DNA of 64,000 nt, taken from NCBI GenBank assembly GCA_031179305.1, contig JAPSHX010000002.1, forward strand, positions 124,001 through 188,000, written 5' to 3'. Each line of letters starts with the position of its first letter. Within the stretch, counting starts at the first letter, position 1. Position numbers and translations under genes: made by a program. Positions 47,613 to 57,559 of this stretch are shown here, in pieces. This DNA is from Paenarthrobacter sp. (lineage in GTDB: Bacteria > Actinomycetota > Actinomycetes > Actinomycetales > Micrococcaceae). Under the pieces are notes generated by a model. It worked only from the letters and a program-made list of their open reading frames with translations, was not told the DNA's origin and did not search any database.

Positions 47613-50348
47613 GTGAAAATGAAAACTCGTTCGATGGACCCCGTCCACCGCATCCCGCTGGCACGTGCCGGCCTGGCGCTTACCGTCGCACTGCTGGCGG
47701 CTGGCAGCCTTGGAGTTCCCGCATGGGCGCAGCCCTCCGGCCCTCAACCGGCTCCGCATTCCAATACTCAGGAAAGCCCGCCGCCGCAGGGCCCCCGGCC
47801 AGCCGGCGACGGCTCTGGGTCCGCTCCGGACAGCGGGTTGTCAACGGGTGCGCCGGTGCCCGATCAGCAAGAGCGGCCGGCCGCCGTCGAACCTTCCCCC
47901 ACAGTGACGAGCCCAACCGCCGTCGGACAGCCCGAAGCGCCTGCCCCAACGCCCAAATCCATGCCCGGCAACGCGCCGGACGCCGAAGCCATGAAAACGG
48001 CCATGCGGGCCGCCATTCCAGCCGGTGGCGCAGAAATGGGGCAGCGCTCGCCCAGAGTAATGGCCAAGCAGCAGAAGGCGGCTTCCCAGCCTTCCGGAGC
48101 AAAAGCAATCGGGGGAACCGTGGATTCGGCATTCCCCATGGCGGCTGACCCAGGGCACTGGCGCCCCACTATCGGCATCGCCGGACAAGACGTCAGCGCC
48201 CACCAAGGCAACGTCAACTGGCAGAACCAATGGAATCAAGGGTCCCGATGGGCATACGTCAAGGCCTCTGAAGGCAATTACTACCTCAATGAGAACTACA
48301 CACAGCAGTACAACGGATCCCGCAACGTAGGAATGGTCCGGGGCGCCTACCACTTCGCTATCCCCAACTGGTCATCAGGTGCCGATCAGGCCCGATATTT
48401 CGTGGCTAACGGTGGTGGCTGGACAGCCGACGGTTACACGTTGCCGCCCGTCCTGGACATTGAGTACAACCCTTATGCCGGACGGACCATCAACGGGTTT
48501 TACTTCGGCAACACGTGCTACGACATGTCCAAAGCGCAGCTCGGACAGTGGGCGGCCGACTTTGGTAACACAGTCAAGGCACTGACCGGCCGTTTCCCGG
48601 TGATCTACAGCACCACCGACTGGTGGAATACCTGCGTGGGAAACTCCACGTTCGGAAGCTACCCCCTGTGGATCGCGTCCTACTGGAACAACCCAACGAA
48701 CTCCCCCGGTAACCTGCCGGTCAGCTGGGGCAATTACACCATGTGGCAGTACAGCAGCACCGGCCCCTTCGAAGGCGATTCAAACGTTTTCAACGGCACT
48801 TATGACCAGCTTCGGACATTTGCACGCGGAGTCCCCCGCCCCTCCAGCCCCGCTATCCGATCCGGGGCTGATGTGCTTGCTGCCATGCCCTCCGGACGCC
48901 TCGACAACTTTCCGGCAGACGGCCAAGGGCGCATTACGGGACCGGTAGCCATCGGCTCTGGCTGGGGAACTGCACAATCCGTCCACGTCGTTGACTGGAA
49001 CCAAGACGGAGTCCAAGACATCCTCGCCCAGTGGGAGGACGGCTCGCTTCGGGTCTTCCGGGGTGCTTCCGGTGGCGGTTTCCTGTCCCCCTTGTTGGTA
49101 GGAACCGGGTGGCAGGAGATGTCGCTCACTGTCGGGTGGTGGAATGCCAGGGATGCCTATCCGGGTGTTATCGGTCAGGATGGCAAAGGGAATCTGTACC
49201 GGTACACAAATACGGCAGGAGCCGCCCTTAGCGGAGGCGCGCTGATCGGGACCGGATTCGGAGGGCACCAGTTCAACCAACTGGACTTCGACGGTGACGG
49301 CAACCAGGACATCGTCTCCCGGACGACGGACGGTATTATGCGTCTTTACCGCTCCAACGGAGTGGGATCCTTCTTCTCCGAGCCGGCCCGGGTGATTGGC
49401 AACGGGTGGTCCGGCATGACATCGGTAAGCTCCGCAGCCGGTTTCAACGGCTCCGGTTCCCAAGGGCTCCAAGCCCGGGCTGCCAATGGTGACCTGTACT
49501 ACTACCCGGCGGTTTCCGGGTCCTGGGGCAACCGTTTCCTCATAGGAGTGGGATGGAATGACGCGAATGTGATCAGCGGTGCACCGGTCAACGTAGAGAC
49601 CACGCTCGGCGTCGACGCTCAAGATGTTGTGGCCGCTCGTCAAGACGGCAACCTTTACCGCTATCCCGGGTCAGGGTCCACATCCTTGCTACCGGCCGAA
49701 CTTATAGGTACTCAATGGACTGGCCTTAAGGCCGGCTTCCTCACCGACTGGAACAACGACGGCGCGATGGACATTCTTGCGCAGTGGACCGATGGGCGCC
49801 TCAGCGTCTACCCCGGATTAAAGGGCCGGGGCTACGGTTCGCCCATCAGCCTTGGAACCGGTTGGAAGGACTGGACGCTCACGGTGGGTTCGTGGAGGAA
49901 GTCCGATACCCGCCCGAGCATCGTCGGCTACGATCCCGCGGGTCGCTTGTTCCACATCAGTAATCCCTCCGGCACCGGATTGGGCGCGCGTGTTCAGATT
50001 GGTACAGCTTGGGCCGGATTGGACATCGTCCAGATGGATTTCGACAAGGACTCCAACATGGACCTCCTTGCGAAGAATTACGCCGGTGATCTACTGCTCT
50101 ACCGGTCAAATGGAAGTGGCGCATTGGTGCAGGCAGCGCCAAGCACCGTAGGTGTTGGTTGGAACGTGATCAACAGTTATGGAGCCATCCGTGGTTTCGC
50201 CGGGGCGGGGTCAACCGGAATCCTGGCGCGGACCACCGGCGGCGATCTGCGCTACTACCCGGTGGGACAGAATCGCAGCTGGGGTTCGCCCACCAAAGTC
50301 GGCACTGGTTGGGGTGCGCTGAGAATCCTCGCCCCCGCCGGAAGTTAG
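47613..50348 (+). CDS. Secreted GH25 lysozyme (muramidase) with C-terminal FG-GAP/tachylectin-like propeller repeats
   Basis: Signal peptide; GIAGQDVSAHQGNVNWQNQWNQGSRWAYVKASEG...PPVLDIEYNPY (GH25); repeats D-x-NxDGxxDILAQW-DGxLxVYPG. TadA-divergent. Confidence 0.9.
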   Translation: MKMKTRSMDPVHRIPLARAGLALTVALLAAGSLGVPAWAQPSGPQPAPHSNTQESPPPQGPRPAGDGSGSAPDSGLSTGAPVPDQQERPAAVEPSPTVTSPTAVGQPEAPAPTPKSMPGNAPDAEAMKTAMRAAIPAGGAEMGQRSPRVMAKQQKAASQPSGAKAIGGTVDSAFPMAADPGHWRPTIGIAGQDVSAHQGNVNWQNQWNQGSRWAYVKASEGNYYLNENYTQQYNGSRNVGMVRGAYHFAIPNWSSGADQARYFVANGGGWTADGYTLPPVLDIEYNPYAGRTINGFYFGNTCYDMSKAQLGQWAADFGNTVKALTGRFPVIYSTTDWWNTCVGNSTFGSYPLWIASYWNNPTNSPGNLPVSWGNYTMWQYSSTGPFEGDSNVFNGTYDQLRTFARGVPRPSSPAIRSGADVLAAMPSGRLDNFPADGQGRITGPVAIGSGWGTAQSVHVVDWNQDGVQDILAQWEDGSLRVFRGASGGGFLSPLLVGTGWQEMSLTVGWWNARDAYPGVIGQDGKGNLYRYTNTAGAALSGGALIGTGFGGHQFNQLDFDGDGNQDIVSRTTDGIMRLYRSNGVGSFFSEPARVIGNGWSGMTSVSSAAGFNGSGSQGLQARAANGDLYYYPAVSGSWGNRFLIGVGWNDANVISGAPVNVETTLGVDAQDVVAARQDGNLYRYPGSGSTSLLPAELIGTQWTGLKAGFLTDWNNDGAMDILAQWTDGRLSVYPGLKGRGYGSPISLGTGWKDWTLTVGSWRKSDTRPSIVGYDPAGRLFHISNPSGTGLGARVQIGTAWAGLDIVQMDFDKDSNMDLLAKNYAGDLLLYRSNGSGALVQAAPSTVGVGWNVINSYGAIRGFAGAGSTGILARTTGGDLRYYPVGQNRSWGSPTKVGTGWGALRILAPAGS

Positions 50349-50377
50349 ACCACGGCGTTCCAACTCGGAATTTTGCC

Positions 50378-50415
50378 AAGGGCCTGCGCACTCTGAAAAG
50401 GGTGCGCAGGCCCTT
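50378..50415 (+). terminator. Terminator after GH25 gene
   Basis: AAGGGCCTGCGCAC...GTGCGCAGGCCCTT. Confidence 0.75.
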
Positions 50416-50601
50416 TCGCATTTGGCAAAACTACGTCAAGGAAACAAATAATGTTTAGGCCAAGGGACAGGTCTAAATCCCGGGATTGCGTGATCTAATG
50501 AAGGTGGTCTCACGTATTGGCTGTTCAGCGCATTCGGGAAACGGGCTTTGTTTGGGGGCAAGCGAAGGTCACCAATGCGCACAATCAAGGAGTGATCTTT
50601 C

Positions 50602-51948
50602 ATGGCGTTTACCGTTTCAACGGCCAAGGTCAGCATTTCGCCGCCGCTTTACGTCAACCCCTATATGGCGGGGTACGGGACCCTCGACGGCGGCCGGGAG
50701 GCTACCAGCAGTGCACCCTACGAATCACTGTGGGTTCGGGCGATCATACTTTGGGAAAACGGCTCCCCAAACCTGATCATGAGCGTGGATGTTCTTGCCC
50801 TGCCCAGATCCATCCACCAACGGGCCCGGCAACGGATCCTGGCACTGGCCAGCTGGACCAACGGCGACATTTTGATCCAATCCACCCACACTCATAACGG
50901 GCCAGCCATCGTCGACACGCTTCACCCGTTCATGTGCTACGGGTTGTCAGATTTGTCGATGGTGGAGACCTACAGTCAGCACTTGGAGAACGACCTCGTG
51001 GACGCTGCGAGGGAAGCACTCAACGCCGCGCAGACCGCCGTCGCCTTGGATTACAAGGTCACGACGGTAAGCATCGCATACAACAGGGTGGGCCTTCCCT
51101 ACCTTGAGAACACTGTCCCCGTCATCGTGGCACGCAAACCAAACGGCAACGCTGCGGCGGTGATTTTCAATTACGCATGCCATCCGGTTGCGGCTGGCAT
51201 GCGCACGCTGTTCGACGGCGACTTTCCCGCCGGGGCGTGTAACTACATCGAAAACACCAACCCCGAGTGTTTTGCCTTGTTCCTGCAGGGAGCGGCCGGA
51301 GATCAGAACCCCATGGGAGTACCCAGCTGGGAATTGCGGGACGAGTACGCCACCAGGCTGGGCGCCGCGGTTGACGTGGCCATGCAGAGACCGGGAAGGT
51401 CCATCGGCAGCCCTCTCCAGACCAGCTATAGGGAAGTGCAGATCCCCCTGGATATAACGCCGACGACAGGCAATATGGCAGCCGTGCGCGCCGCATATGC
51501 ATCGCGGCTACCCAATTTGGACGGCAATCCCGCTTGGTACGGACGCCATGCCCAGGTCATGATCGGTCGCATCGATAGCGGCAGCTATGAAACCTCGGTC
51601 GTTTGCCCCTTCCAGGTGTGGAAGTTTGGGGGCAGCCCTCAACTAAGGATTGGGATCGTCGGTGGCGAGTTGGTAAGCGGCTATGCAGCATACTTCCGGG
51701 CGAGGTTCGGCGGCGCAAACGGCGTGATCGTTGGTGGTTACGGAAACGAGTCGTGCTACTACGTACCCAGCGCCCAGTTCCTGCCGCCCTATTCTTCCGG
51801 GGGCAGCTATGAAGGCGGCTGGGACCCGGACCATCCGGGCATCGCGGGGGGCTCCATGACCGTTTACGGACATATCGCTCACTTCCGGGGCGGAACAACG
51901 GGCGTAGAAGCAACTGTCATCAACACGTTGAACTCGATGTTCGCCTAA
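50602..51948 (+). CDS. Neutral/alkaline ceramidase-like N-terminal domain protein
   Basis: QSTHTHNGPAIVD, IFNYACHPVAAG, FALFLQGAAGDQNP are the zinc-site motifs of neutral ceramidase-like proteins; no obvious signal peptide. Confidence 0.75.
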   Translation: MAFTVSTAKVSISPPLYVNPYMAGYGTLDGGREATSSAPYESLWVRAIILWENGSPNLIMSVDVLALPRSIHQRARQRILALASWTNGDILIQSTHTHNGPAIVDTLHPFMCYGLSDLSMVETYSQHLENDLVDAAREALNAAQTAVALDYKVTTVSIAYNRVGLPYLENTVPVIVARKPNGNAAAVIFNYACHPVAAGMRTLFDGDFPAGACNYIENTNPECFALFLQGAAGDQNPMGVPSWELRDEYATRLGAAVDVAMQRPGRSIGSPLQTSYREVQIPLDITPTTGNMAAVRAAYASRLPNLDGNPAWYGRHAQVMIGRIDSGSYETSVVCPFQVWKFGGSPQLRIGIVGGELVSGYAAYFRARFGGANGVIVGGYGNESCYYVPSAQFLPPYSSGGSYEGGWDPDHPGIAGGSMTVYGHIAHFRGGTTGVEATVINTLNSMFA

Positions 51949-52095
51949 GAACCCTCAAGGTCGAAGGCCTTGGTCTCCGGAGCAAGGCCTTCGACGTTCG
52001 CGAATCGCCATTTTGTAGCGGTATCGATACCCGATTTGCAGCCAAATTCATTGACCGGCATTCGGGTTATGGCAACCATGGAGGTGGAGGTCACC

Positions 52096-52896
52096 ATGCG
52101 AACCCTGTACCCGGCTGCTGCCGCGCTGCTACTGCTTATTACCGGTTGTTCCAGCGCAACGTCACCTTCAACGACACCGTCGACCACGGCACCGTTCACT
52201 TCTGCACCTCCTACTTCAACGCCCTCATCAACGGCCTCATCGAGTCCCGAACCGACGGAGCCGGGCGAAGGCAGCGGACAGGGCGCCGGTGCGCCTGATG
52301 ATTCAGGCCGGTTCTCGTACTTATGTTCAAGCTTGAATGAGGCCGTTCCGGACGTTACTTATACAAGCCTCGCGGAGGTTTGGGCTTCTTCGGGATACGT
52401 GCGGCTGGATTCCTGCACTGCAAGCTATGAGGGGCCCGACCCGTTCGAACCCACGGAAGATGAGGCAAGGATCATCTCCATAGCCGAGCCCGGCGTACCG
52501 GCATACGAAGGGCTTGACGCCTACTTGACTGCGTTGTCACTCTGTAGCCGCGTTAGTGACGAAGCTGCATCCGAGCTCTTCGGAGGCAGCAGCCGGCAAA
52601 TGCTGCAGGCTGCCAGCGAGCTATGTCCAAGGGCGCCACAAGGAAGAATCATTGGATTCTGGTCATCCGGCGAAAGAGCCGCGGACGGCGAGTATGCGGT
52701 GACCAACGACGGCCTGGTGCCCGGAAGGTTCCACCTCCGGAAAACCCCGCCGGCGGGCTGCACGTGGTCGGTGACAGCCTCTGACGGCAGCACGAAGGCC
52801 AACGGTGGCGCGGCTGAGGGGCAATCGGGAATACTCCTTGAAGAAAAAGACGTACTGGCTAGTGACAAATGCGGAATTTGGGAGAAGATAGAGTAA
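52096..52896 (+). CDS. Lipoprotein, uncharacterised (paralogue of next gene)
   Basis: RBS GAGGTGGAGG, MRTLYPAAAALLLLITGCSS lipobox, Ser/Thr/Pro linker; shared SLxEVWA...Y region with 52975-53508. Confidence 0.75.
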   Translation: MRTLYPAAAALLLLITGCSSATSPSTTPSTTAPFTSAPPTSTPSSTASSSPEPTEPGEGSGQGAGAPDDSGRFSYLCSSLNEAVPDVTYTSLAEVWASSGYVRLDSCTASYEGPDPFEPTEDEARIISIAEPGVPAYEGLDAYLTALSLCSRVSDEAASELFGGSSRQMLQAASELCPRAPQGRIIGFWSSGERAADGEYAVTNDGLVPGRFHLRKTPPAGCTWSVTASDGSTKANGGAAEGQSGILLEEKDVLASDKCGIWEKIE

Positions 52897-52974
52897 TGCA
52901 GCCGGCAACGGCTGGGGCGAAAATCCAACTGCATGCGGAGCTGGGGAGCATCCGAATGAAGTGGGGATCCCTCG

Positions 52975-53508
52975 GTGGACATGCCAAGACGCGCTATCGT
53001 CCAGCTTGGCCTAGCCGGTCTCGTTCTTTCAGGCTGCTCGGTCAAGGTCGTTGAAAATGTTGAGCCATTCAGGCTGGGCGTGACGAATGCCGGCGATGCC
53101 GACAAACCACGCGTCGAAAGACCCGAACCAGTAAAGCGCTATCAATTTGAGTGCCGCGGCATTAATGGAAATCCGCTCATCATCTTGTCGAGCCTTGAAG
53201 AGGTTTGGGCAAACACTCAATACAAGAAATTCGCAGATGTCGTCGTGACATATGTGGGCCCTCAGCCCCAAGTACTGGCAGCAGAAGAAAATGCCGCGGT
53301 AAATGTCGCACTGGAAGCAGGTGCCGCTGGAACACGCAATGACATTTGCCTTGCGATTATCAAAGCCTGCACCAGAAACAATCCACCAACCCTAAGCACG
53401 GCCCTCTATGGGCTTGGCGGCGTTCCCATCGTCAAGGGAGCGCTTACCCTGGCGCCCATGGCGCCGCAGGCCGCGGTCCTGACCAAGTGGCTGAAGGAAG
53501 TGGCGTAA
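52975..53508 (+). CDS. Lipoprotein, uncharacterised (paralogue of previous gene)
   Basis: MPRRAIVQLGLAGLVLSGCSVK lipobox; SLEEVWANTQYKKFADVVVTYVGPQP... aligns with SLAEVWASSGYVRLDSCTASYEGPDP. Confidence 0.75.
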   Translation: MDMPRRAIVQLGLAGLVLSGCSVKVVENVEPFRLGVTNAGDADKPRVERPEPVKRYQFECRGINGNPLIILSSLEEVWANTQYKKFADVVVTYVGPQPQVLAAEENAAVNVALEAGAAGTRNDICLAIIKACTRNNPPTLSTALYGLGGVPIVKGALTLAPMAPQAAVLTKWLKEVA

Positions 53509-56500
53509 TGGAACAGCAGATAAGGCGCGACGGCGGATGGCGGCTTCGCGGACGCAAACTCACCACGGCATTGACCGCAACTCTTCTGACAGTTGCAGGC
53601 ATGACGGCGGTGGTCTCCAGTACTCCCGCACACGCAGACCAACAGAAACAAATCATAGGAATCGGGCTTACCAAGCCGGCCGGAACCGTTCTGGACCCCA
53701 TCGGCAGGATGTGGGTCTCAGACAGTGTGGCCGGATTCTGCCGGATGTCCGAACCAGTCAATGGGAACGCGGGCACCATTGAGCAAGACACGTGCTTGGG
53801 TGGAAGTCTGCCGGGAGCCGGACCCGGACCCAAAGTGCCTGGGGTCTCCATAGTGCTCGACCCGACGCCTGGCTCCGTGGGCAACGGCGACGAAACGGTT
53901 TTTATCCCGGACTCAGCAGTTGGCAGTTCGCATCTTGTACGGGCCGTATGGAATCCGCCGCTGGACCTCTTCGAATACAGCAGTACGCTGACGGTCCTCG
54001 ACGGCGATGTCCGACCGAACGCAGTATCGGACGGCCCGGACGGTAACATCTATCTGTCGTTCGCCAACGCCCGATCAATCATCAAGATCGTTGATCCGAC
54101 GATCATGCACCCAAGTATTGAATCCATTGCATCGGTCACCACCCGGGCACTGGGCCTTGTTGCAGCCGGTTGGGACAGCAACGGACATGTCAGTGTCTAT
54201 GTTCTGGAATCCACGGGCCTCAGGGCATTCTCCGCCCCGGGCGACGGTGCAATGACAAACTACGTACCGTTGACTTCCTACAACGTCGGCATCGCGTCGT
54301 CGATCTACTACGACTACAACGCCCACATCATTTACACCGGCACGAGCAGCGGCACGACAGCAAGCACGGACAAGGTGTCACGCCTCAACCTCACCACCGG
54401 TGCAGTTGACAACCAATGGGCGCTGGGCTTCAGCAAGATCAGCGGCCTGGGTATGCGCCGTGGCCAACTGCTGGTCCTGGATGATCCCGGCCAGTTGGGC
54501 ACCACTCCAGGAACCGGCAGGGGAAGCATCAGCATCCTTGGCGGCGCTGTGGCAAAAATTACTTCCGGTCCCACACTGGCGAGTGGCGCACAAGCCCCGA
54601 ACCCCGGTTTCACCAACGACACCACTCCAACGTTCGGTGTGACAGCGGAGCCAGCAGGCAGCGCTTTGGAATGCTCCATGGGAGGCGCATGGGTGGACTG
54701 CACTGGCGGAACGTATACGTCAACTGCACTGAACAACGGAACCCAGACATTCTCCGTCAGGCCTGCCCCCGGCGGGATCCCGGTTTCACGGACCTTCACG
54801 GTGGACACGATCGCCCCGGCAGCGCCTGTCTTTACTGCTCCGAACAGTGGTCAAGTGGTCAACGGCAAACCTGTCCTCGGTGCCACTTTCGAGCCAGGAA
54901 CAACACTCAGCTGTTCTGTTGACTCCACTGCCGATGCCGCATTCCAGACCTGTGTTCCGGGCGATACTTTCACGCTCACAACTGCGGGTACCCATACCTT
55001 AAGGATCCGCAGCACAGACGCAGCCGGGAATGTCAGCCCTGCTGCCGCACAGACCGTGACAGCTGATCTAACGGCCCCCCAGGTAGCCATCACGGCTCCG
55101 GCCAGCGGAGCTACCGTAGGAGCCGGATACCAGTTCCAGTTCGCCTCCAGCTCCCCGGATGTGGCGGGCTTCCGCTGCCGATTGGGAACCGATGCCTTCA
55201 CCGCATGCACCTCACCGAAGGTCTATGCAGACATTGCCAACGGACCGAACAGGTTCGAAGTAGAAGCCCGGGATGTCGCAGGCAACGCCACCGTTGCAGG
55301 CGTCAACTTCACCGCCTTCGTGGCTGACACGACACCACCCACCGTCACAGCCAGTCCCATAGGCGGAACGTACGGTCCTGCAACCAAGGTCACACTGACC
55401 GCGAATGAAGCCGACGCCAAAATCTACTACACGGAAAATGGCGCGACTCCTACCACGGCCAGTACGCTCTACACCGGCCCCATCACGATGGGAAGCAAAA
55501 CCATCACGTACATGGCCATCGACGCATCCAACAATGCCTCCGCACCCCAAACCCAGGTGTACGTGTTGGACAATGTTGCGCCAACCGTGACGGCCAGCCC
55601 ACAGGGCGGAAACCTCACCCTCGGGCAAAAGGTCACTCTGACCACAGAATCCGGGGCAAAGATCCACTACACCACGGACAACTCCACACCGACGGTTTCC
55701 AGTCCCTCCGGGATCACAACGGTTACATTGACTCCGACAGCCACCACTACGGTCAAGTACTTCGCAATCGATGCTGCTGGAAACCAATCGCCAGTGGCCT
55801 CGCAGACATACACCCTGCCTGCGGCGCCGGCCAATACCTGGAAGGACTACAACTCCGACGCCAAGAATGACGTCTTGGCCAGGGACGCGGCCGGTACGTT
55901 GTGGCTCTACCCGGGAAACGGCACAGGTGGATGGCTGGGCAAGGTCAACACGGGTACGTCGTGGAACAACTACAACCTGATTGTCCCAACGCGGGACTTC
56001 AGCGGAGACGGACGAAGTGATGTCCTGGCCCGGGACGCATCCGGGCAGTTGTGGCTCTTCAAAGGAAACGGCGTCGGCGGCTGGCAACCGCCTGAGATAG
56101 CAGGCGCAGGCTGGAGCGGCATGACGTCCGTGATCGCCCCCGGCGATTTCAGCGGGGACGGCAAGTCCGATGTCCTGGCGAGGGACTCCTCAGGTGTCCT
56201 GTGGCTCTACAAGGGCGACGGCTTGGGTAAGTTCAGTGCCGGGCGGACCCAAGTAGGGGCAGGCTGGAACGTCATGAATGCCATATTCAGCACGGGCGAT
56301 TTCAACGGCGACGCGAAGTCGGATGTGCTGGCCCGGGATACTGCAGGTGCCCTGTGGCTCTACCCTGGCAATGGCAGCAGTGGCTGGGGCAGTCGCTCCC
56401 AAATCGGAAGCGGATGGAACGGCATGACGGCGTTGCTCGGACCGGGAGACTTCAACGGGGATGGCAAAACTGATGTACTTGCCCGTGACGCCAACGGCAA

Positions 56501-56591
56501 CCTGTGGCTCTATCCCGGCAATGGTTCCGGGGGCTGGCTCGCTTGGCGCCAGGTAGGCAACGGATGGCAAGGATTCACTTCGCTCCCCTGA
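53508..56591 (+). CDS. Large secreted protein: six-bladed-like N-terminal propeller, Ig-like/chitobiase-C-like repeats, five C-terminal FG-GAP repeats
   Basis: Signal peptide ...TPAHADQQK; TTPPTVTASPIGGTYGPATKVTLTANEADAKIYYTENG repeats; DFNGDGKTDVLARDANGNLWLYPGNGSGGW repeats. ATG 53508 overlaps upstream TAA. Confidence 0.87.
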   Translation: MEQQIRRDGGWRLRGRKLTTALTATLLTVAGMTAVVSSTPAHADQQKQIIGIGLTKPAGTVLDPIGRMWVSDSVAGFCRMSEPVNGNAGTIEQDTCLGGSLPGAGPGPKVPGVSIVLDPTPGSVGNGDETVFIPDSAVGSSHLVRAVWNPPLDLFEYSSTLTVLDGDVRPNAVSDGPDGNIYLSFANARSIIKIVDPTIMHPSIESIASVTTRALGLVAAGWDSNGHVSVYVLESTGLRAFSAPGDGAMTNYVPLTSYNVGIASSIYYDYNAHIIYTGTSSGTTASTDKVSRLNLTTGAVDNQWALGFSKISGLGMRRGQLLVLDDPGQLGTTPGTGRGSISILGGAVAKITSGPTLASGAQAPNPGFTNDTTPTFGVTAEPAGSALECSMGGAWVDCTGGTYTSTALNNGTQTFSVRPAPGGIPVSRTFTVDTIAPAAPVFTAPNSGQVVNGKPVLGATFEPGTTLSCSVDSTADAAFQTCVPGDTFTLTTAGTHTLRIRSTDAAGNVSPAAAQTVTADLTAPQVAITAPASGATVGAGYQFQFASSSPDVAGFRCRLGTDAFTACTSPKVYADIANGPNRFEVEARDVAGNATVAGVNFTAFVADTTPPTVTASPIGGTYGPATKVTLTANEADAKIYYTENGATPTTASTLYTGPITMGSKTITYMAIDASNNASAPQTQVYVLDNVAPTVTASPQGGNLTLGQKVTLTTESGAKIHYTTDNSTPTVSSPSGITTVTLTPTATTTVKYFAIDAAGNQSPVASQTYTLPAAPANTWKDYNSDAKNDVLARDAAGTLWLYPGNGTGGWLGKVNTGTSWNNYNLIVPTRDFSGDGRSDVLARDASGQLWLFKGNGVGGWQPPEIAGAGWSGMTSVIAPGDFSGDGKSDVLARDSSGVLWLYKGDGLGKFSAGRTQVGAGWNVMNAIFSTGDFNGDAKSDVLARDTAGALWLYPGNGSSGWGSRSQIGSGWNGMTALLGPGDFNGDGKTDVLARDANGNLWLYPGNGSGGWLAWRQVGNGWQGFTSLP
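55844..56588 (+). repeat. Five tandem ~46-codon FG-GAP-like repeats within the large secreted protein
   Basis: Repeated D(F/Y)(N/S)xDxKxDVLARDxxGxLWLYxGNGxGGW....GxGWNxM units in the translation. Confidence 0.85.
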
Positions 56592-56619
56592 TAAGGACCG
56601 GACATAGCTTGCCGTTTTG

Positions 56620-56652
56620 AGGGGTGCATCGGAGAATGTCCGGTGCACCCCT
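56620..56652 (+). terminator. Terminator after FG-GAP gene
   Basis: AGGGGTGCATCGGA...TCCGGTGCACCCCT then TTC. Confidence 0.75.
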
Positions 56653-56803
56653 TTCGTCTGCTGTCAACGCTGAAACCCCTGCCCTTCCACAGAAGGTATC
56701 CAACAATGAACTAGACTGAGGGTTTGCAAGGAACTCGTGACAACAGCGTTGCGAGCTGCGCTGGCGTTCAAGAATTCGTCGGCACGAACTACCGAGGAGA
56801 GTC

Positions 56804-57559
56804 TTGACTTTCGACCAGGCAGGCCAACCGGATCTCTCCGTTGTGATCCCGGTCTATAACGGAGAACGGATTTTGGCGGCAACAATGGCCCGCCTTTCCG
56901 GCTACTTGACCAGTGGCACCTCCGAGATCATCATCGTGGAGAACGGTTCTTCCGACAACACACTCGAGGTCGCCCTCAAGCATGCGGTGGACACTCCCAA
57001 CGTGACGTTCCAGGTTCTCCAGAGCCAAAAGGGCATGGGCAATGCGTATCGCCGGGGCATCGAAGCCAGCTCCGGCCGTAGAGTGCTACTCACCGCCGAC
57101 GACCTCCCCTTCGGCACCGACGACCTTGACGAAGACAAGAAGCTCGAAGCCAAACCGCACATTGTCATCGGTTCGAAGGCCCATAAGGACTCGGTCACCG
57201 AGCGCAGCCTCGTTCGCGGCATAACCACCTTTGGTTTCAAGACTCTGCGACAAGTAATACTCGGGTCAAAGATCGGCGACTCCCAAGGAACGTTGATCGT
57301 TGACGGCGACTGGCTTCGACGCATGGTTGACCGCTTCGATGACCCCGGATTTCTTTTCAGCACTCAAGTTGTCTATGCGGCTGAGAAGCAAGGTTTCAGG
57401 ATTGTTGAAGTTCCCGTCACGCTGGCTCCCGACGACGAACCTGGCGAAACAACCATCCGGACTGCCGACGTCGTAAAGATGTTCAAAGGGCTGGTAGCCA
57501 TGCGCCGCCGTCGGAGTGAGTTCGCGGCGGCGCCTAACGCGGGAACGCATGCCTCATGA
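56804..57559 (+). CDS. Glycosyltransferase family 2
   Basis: PDLSVVIPVYNGERILAATMARLSGYL...EIIIVENGSSDNTLEVA; TTG start with GAGGAGA RBS. Confidence 0.88.
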   Translation: MTFDQAGQPDLSVVIPVYNGERILAATMARLSGYLTSGTSEIIIVENGSSDNTLEVALKHAVDTPNVTFQVLQSQKGMGNAYRRGIEASSGRRVLLTADDLPFGTDDLDEDKKLEAKPHIVIGSKAHKDSVTERSLVRGITTFGFKTLRQVILGSKIGDSQGTLIVDGDWLRRMVDRFDDPGFLFSTQVVYAAEKQGFRIVEVPVTLAPDDEPGETTIRTADVVKMFKGLVAMRRRRSEFAAAPNAGTHAS

